The notes below the pieces were generated by a model. It had not been told where the DNA came from, did not search any database, and was given only the letters and a program-made list of their open reading frames with translations. The position numbers were made by a program, and so were the translations under genes. A stretch of DNA of 64,000 nucleotides from Naumannella cuiyingiana. GTDB lineage: Bacteria; Actinomycetota; Actinomycetes; Propionibacteriales; Propionibacteriaceae. The stretch is from assembly GCF_013408305.1 (NCBI RefSeq), contig NZ_JACBZS010000001.1, positions 372,001 through 436,000 on the forward strand, given 5' to 3'. Positions 61,586 to 64,000 of the stretch are shown here, piece by piece (position 1 is the stretch's first letter; every line of letters begins with the position of its first letter).

Positions 61586-61675
61586 TAGACTGCCCGGTGG
61601 CGGTCGGAACGACCGCACGCTCCGGGCACCGCGTGCCGTCGGGAGGCGGCTGACCGGGAAGTCCCGATCCGCGTC
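61586..61675 (+). promoter_or_regulatory. Leader of the DEAD-box helicase gene
   Basis: TAGACT (61586-61591) is followed 5 nt later by a GTG (61597) that opens an 18-codon frame, and by a small CGGGA/TCCCG hairpin (around 61655-61666). The long leader fits cold-inducible RNA helicase genes. No clear -35 was found. Confidence 0.4.
61597..61653 (+). CDS. Candidate leader reading frame upstream of the DEAD-box helicase
   Basis: Eighteen codons encode MAVGTTARSGHRVPSGGG and stop at 61651-61653. The GTG sits just downstream of TAGACT, at leaderless spacing. No family is recognisable; it may be a translated leader or chance. Confidence 0.25.
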   Translation: MAVGTTARSGHRVPSGGG

Positions 61676-63409
61676 GTGCCGGAGCCGTACCGAGGGATCG
61701 CCGGCGTGCGATCTGCGAGCACGAGGGCAAGAATCCTGAATACCGAAATCACCGAGGACGCGGGCGTGCCCGCGCACATCGCCGACGGCGCGGACGCACC
61801 CGCGGAGTCCGGCACCACCGACCGGGTCCCGCCGAGCGAGACCTTCGCCGATCTGGGCGTGCACCCGGACATCGTCGCGGCGCTCGACGAGGTGGGGATC
61901 AGCCATCCCTTCCCCATCCAGCACATGGCGATCCCGATCGCGATCACCGGCACCGACATGATCGGGCAGGCGCGCACCGGCACCGGCAAGACGCTCGCGT
62001 TCGGCGTCACCTTGCTGCAGCGGATCGTGGTCCCGGGCGATCGCGATGCCGACTCCGTGCACCCGGCGGGCAAGCCGCAGGCGCTGGTGATCTGCCCGAC
62101 GCGCGAGCTGGCGAGCCAGGTCGCCAAGGATCTGCAGACCGCGGCCAAGGTCCGCGCGGCGCGGATCCTGACCGTCTACGGCGGCGTCGGCTACGAGCCG
62201 CAGTTGGACGCGCTCGCGGCCGGCGTCGACGTGGTGGTCGGTACGCCGGGCCGACTGCTCGACCTGGCCAACCGGCGCGCGCTCGACCTGTCCCACGTCA
62301 AGGTCGCGGTGCTGGACGAGGCCGACGAGATGCTCGATCTCGGCTTCCTGCCCGATGTCGAGAAGCTGCTGGCCAAGACGCCCGAGCTGCGCCAGACCCT
62401 GCTGTTCTCCGCGACGATGCCGAGCCAGATCGTCACGCTGGCCCGCCGGCACCTGCGCCACCCCGTGAACATCCGGGCCGAGCACGCCGGCGAGAACCAG
62501 ACCGTCCCGGCAACCGCACAGTTCGTCTACCAGGCCCATGATCTGGACAAGCCGGAGGTGGTGGCGCGCATCCTGCAGGCCGAGGGCCGCGACCGCGCGA
62601 TCATCTTCTGCCGCACCAAGCGCTCCGCACAGCGCGTCGCCGATGATCTTGCCGAGCGGGGCTTCGCGGCCGCACCGATCCACGGTGACCTGACCCAGGT
62701 GTCGCGGGAGAAGGCGCTGAAGCGGTTCCGTGAGGGTGGGGTGGATGTTCTCGTGGCGACGGATGTCGCGGCGCGCGGCATCGATGTCGGCGGCGTCACC
62801 CACGTGATCAACTACGAGTGCCCCGACGACGACAAGACCTATGTGCACCGGATCGGCCGGACCGGCCGCGCCGGCAAGTCGGGCGTCGCGATCACCTTCG
62901 TCGACTGGGCCGACCTGGCTCGCTGGAAGATGATCAACAAGACTCTCGGGTTGCCGTTCGAGCAGCCGCAGGAAACCTACTCCACGTCGGAGCACCTGTT
63001 CCACGATCTCGGCATCCCGTCCGGGACCAAGGGTCGTCTGGTGCCGGAGAAGCCGCGCGAGCGGCGCGACGAGGGCCGCGAGCGGCCGCGCGAGGAGCGT
63101 CCGCGCCGCTCCCGGAACCGTCGGCGTACCCGCAACGGCGAGCCCGTCTCCGGTCGCGACGGGACCAATCAGGACGGGACGAACCGCGACGAGACGCACC
63201 ACGACGGGCCAGGTCGCGACGAGACGAATCGCGACCAGACGAATCGCGACGGGGCCGCACCTGTCGACGCGGCGACCACCGACCGGGCGACCGACGAGGC
63301 CGGCGAGGGCCAGCGGCGACGGCGGCGGCGCCGCGGTGGCCGAGGCCGCGGTCGGGGTGCCGGCGGCGACCGTCCGGCGGAATCGCCCGCCACCAGCAGC
63401 ACCAACTGA
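61676..63409 (+). CDS. DEAD-box ATP-dependent RNA helicase (RhlE-like)
   Basis: This is an RNA helicase of up to 577 residues with all motifs: FADLGV and PFPIQ (Q motif), ARTGTGKT, PTRELASQ, GTPGRLL, LDEADEMLD, FSATMP, FCRTK, VATDVAARGID and HRIGRTGRAG. The C-terminal 130 residues are Arg/Asp/Thr-rich, with repeated NRDET/NRDQT units (63165-63255) and an RGGRGRGRG tail typical of RNA-binding extensions. It matches in position M. tuberculosis RhlE (Rv3211). The GTG at 61676 is the earliest in-frame start; it lacks a good SD, and a GTG at about 61766 is another candidate. Confidence 0.9.
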   Translation: MPEPYRGIAGVRSASTRARILNTEITEDAGVPAHIADGADAPAESGTTDRVPPSETFADLGVHPDIVAALDEVGISHPFPIQHMAIPIAITGTDMIGQARTGTGKTLAFGVTLLQRIVVPGDRDADSVHPAGKPQALVICPTRELASQVAKDLQTAAKVRAARILTVYGGVGYEPQLDALAAGVDVVVGTPGRLLDLANRRALDLSHVKVAVLDEADEMLDLGFLPDVEKLLAKTPELRQTLLFSATMPSQIVTLARRHLRHPVNIRAEHAGENQTVPATAQFVYQAHDLDKPEVVARILQAEGRDRAIIFCRTKRSAQRVADDLAERGFAAAPIHGDLTQVSREKALKRFREGGVDVLVATDVAARGIDVGGVTHVINYECPDDDKTYVHRIGRTGRAGKSGVAITFVDWADLARWKMINKTLGLPFEQPQETYSTSEHLFHDLGIPSGTKGRLVPEKPRERRDEGRERPREERPRRSRNRRRTRNGEPVSGRDGTNQDGTNRDETHHDGPGRDETNRDQTNRDGAAPVDAATTDRATDEAGEGQRRRRRRRGGRGRGRGAGGDRPAESPATSSTN

Positions 63410-63427
63410 CCCGCTCAGTAGCGGGTC
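63408..63427. terminator. Compact bidirectional terminator overlapping two stop codons
   Basis: GACCCGCT CAGT AGCGGGTC forms a perfect 8-bp stem with a 4-nt loop. It overlaps the TGA of the helicase gene (63407-63409) and the stop of the convergent DUF2419 gene (63415-63417). No U-tract. Confidence 0.7.
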
Positions 63428-64000
63428 GTCCGGGTGCGGTGCCGCGGGCGGGAACGGTAGGCCGGTTCCTGCCCGCGGTTCCACAACAGGTAGTCCAGAT
63501 CGGCGGCGCTGACCCGGCGGCCGGGTCCGCGATTCAGTTCGGCGGCGAGCAGCTCGACCGCGTGCACCGCGCAGGCGCGCAGCTCGACCTCGGGGGCGCT
63601 GCCCGCGGGGATGTCGGCGCCGGCGTCGATCGCGGCGGCCAGCTCGTCGTCGTAGGCGAGCAGTCCATCGGTGCGCAGCACGTGCGGCACGAGGTTGTCG
63701 GCGAAGATCGTCAGCCGGTCCAGGTCGTCGAAGCGGCCCAGGTCGCTCGGCGCGCCGTCGCGTCCCGGTACGCCGTCGAGCGCGAGAGACAGGTCGACGG
63801 CGGTGAGCTGGGCGCGCTTCCACAGATGGACCGGGCGCTCGCGTCCGTCCGGGCCGCGCCAGGTCGCGACATCACGAAACATCGGCATCGCCGCCAGCAG
63901 GCCGACCAGGCGCGCGGCGCTGCGGCCGGCCGCGGCGACCAGGGCTCTGCCGTCGCCGGCCCAGTTGGCTGTCAGCTCGGTGCCCAGCTCGTTCAGGGCG
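63415..64000 (-). CDS. Queuosine salvage protein, DUF2419/QNG1-like (5' end outside the window)
   Basis: The frame runs to the right edge without a start in good context, so the gene is partial. The visible 195 residues match the DUF2419 family: LTANWAGDGRALVAAAGRS, PMFRDVATW, VHLWKRAQLTAVDL, DRLTIFADNLVPHVLR, EVELRACAVHAVELLAAEL and ADLDYLLWNRGQEP. Family members in eukaryotes and some bacteria release queuine from queuosine 5'-phosphate for tRNA modification. An internal ATG at 63888 is not the start, because homology continues upstream. The rest of the salvage pathway is not in view. Confidence 0.82.
   Translation of the reverse strand, partial: ALNELGTELTANWAGDGRALVAAAGRSAARLVGLLAAMPMFRDVATWRGPDGRERPVHLWKRAQLTAVDLSLALDGVPGRDGAPSDLGRFDDLDRLTIFADNLVPHVLRTDGLLAYDDELAAAIDAGADIPAGSAPEVELRACAVHAVELLAAELNRGPGRRVSAADLDYLLWNRGQEPAYRSRPRHRTRTTRY

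Overview
The window is about 72% G+C with strong G/C bias at third codon positions, many ATGA or GTGA gene overlaps, WhiB7, AdnAB, PknG, DUF3107 and DUF2630. This points to a chromosomal segment of an actinobacterium, probably a propionibacterium- or nocardioides-like lineage; the genus cannot be named from the sequence. No rRNA, tRNA, CRISPR array, transposase or phage gene was seen.

The backbone resembles, from memory, the Mycobacterium tuberculosis order Rv3195 to Rv3211: zincin-like protein (24-1286), cyclodehydratase-like protein (4397), ABC1 kinase (5231), whiB7 (6707), uvrD2 (7708), nudC (19843), adnB/adnA (20727-27241), moeZ-like (27776), TetR (29966), DUF3107 (44166) and an RhlE-type helicase (61676). 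Extra blocks interrupt it. They are a lower-GC oxidoreductase/AraC cassette (1283-3312), recC-recB-recD plus corA (9879-19771), a LigD polymerase (29011), a signalling operon (30705-43765) and a CoA-dependent catabolic region (44394-60316).

1-30.6 kb is mainly DNA repair, stress and resistance. UvrD2, RecCBD and AdnAB lie within 20 kb, followed by a cold-shock protein, a MoeZ-like protein and a LigD polymerase. The whiB7 leader has a promoter, a 112-codon upstream reading frame containing decapeptide repeats, and an intrinsic terminator before whiB7, which is an attenuation layout. corA has a short leader reading frame whose 3' end enters a stem-loop.

30.7-43.8 kb is one tightly coupled operon: TelA-like, hypothetical, CbbX-type AAA+, GlnX-like membrane sensor, GlnH-like lipoprotein, coiled-coil protein, PknG-like kinase, PP2C phosphatase, VWA protein and FHA protein. 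It looks like an enlarged GlnX-GlnH-PknG amino-acid-sensing system that carries its own phosphatase and phospho-peptide reader. Kinase, phosphatase and FHA protein all begin with paired Cys4 zinc-ribbon modules.

44.4-60.3 kb holds genes for uptake and CoA-dependent breakdown of an unidentified, probably branched, carboxylic acid: two acyl-CoA dehydrogenases, NDP-forming acyl-CoA synthetase, CoA transferase, enoyl-CoA hydratase, HMG-CoA-lyase-like protein, PrpD-like protein, HpaI-type aldolase, MFS carrier, SDR and a thiolase/DUF35 pair. An IclR and a TetR regulator belong to it. The TetR gene is flanked on both sides by the same 16-bp inverted repeat, one copy lying exactly between the -35 and -10 of the thiolase operon.

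The right end carries an MFS exporter, an RhlE-type DEAD-box helicase and the 3' part of a queuosine-salvage (DUF2419) gene cut by the window edge. Many genes start 6-8 nt after a -10-like hexamer and are probably leaderless; several start choices below rest on that.
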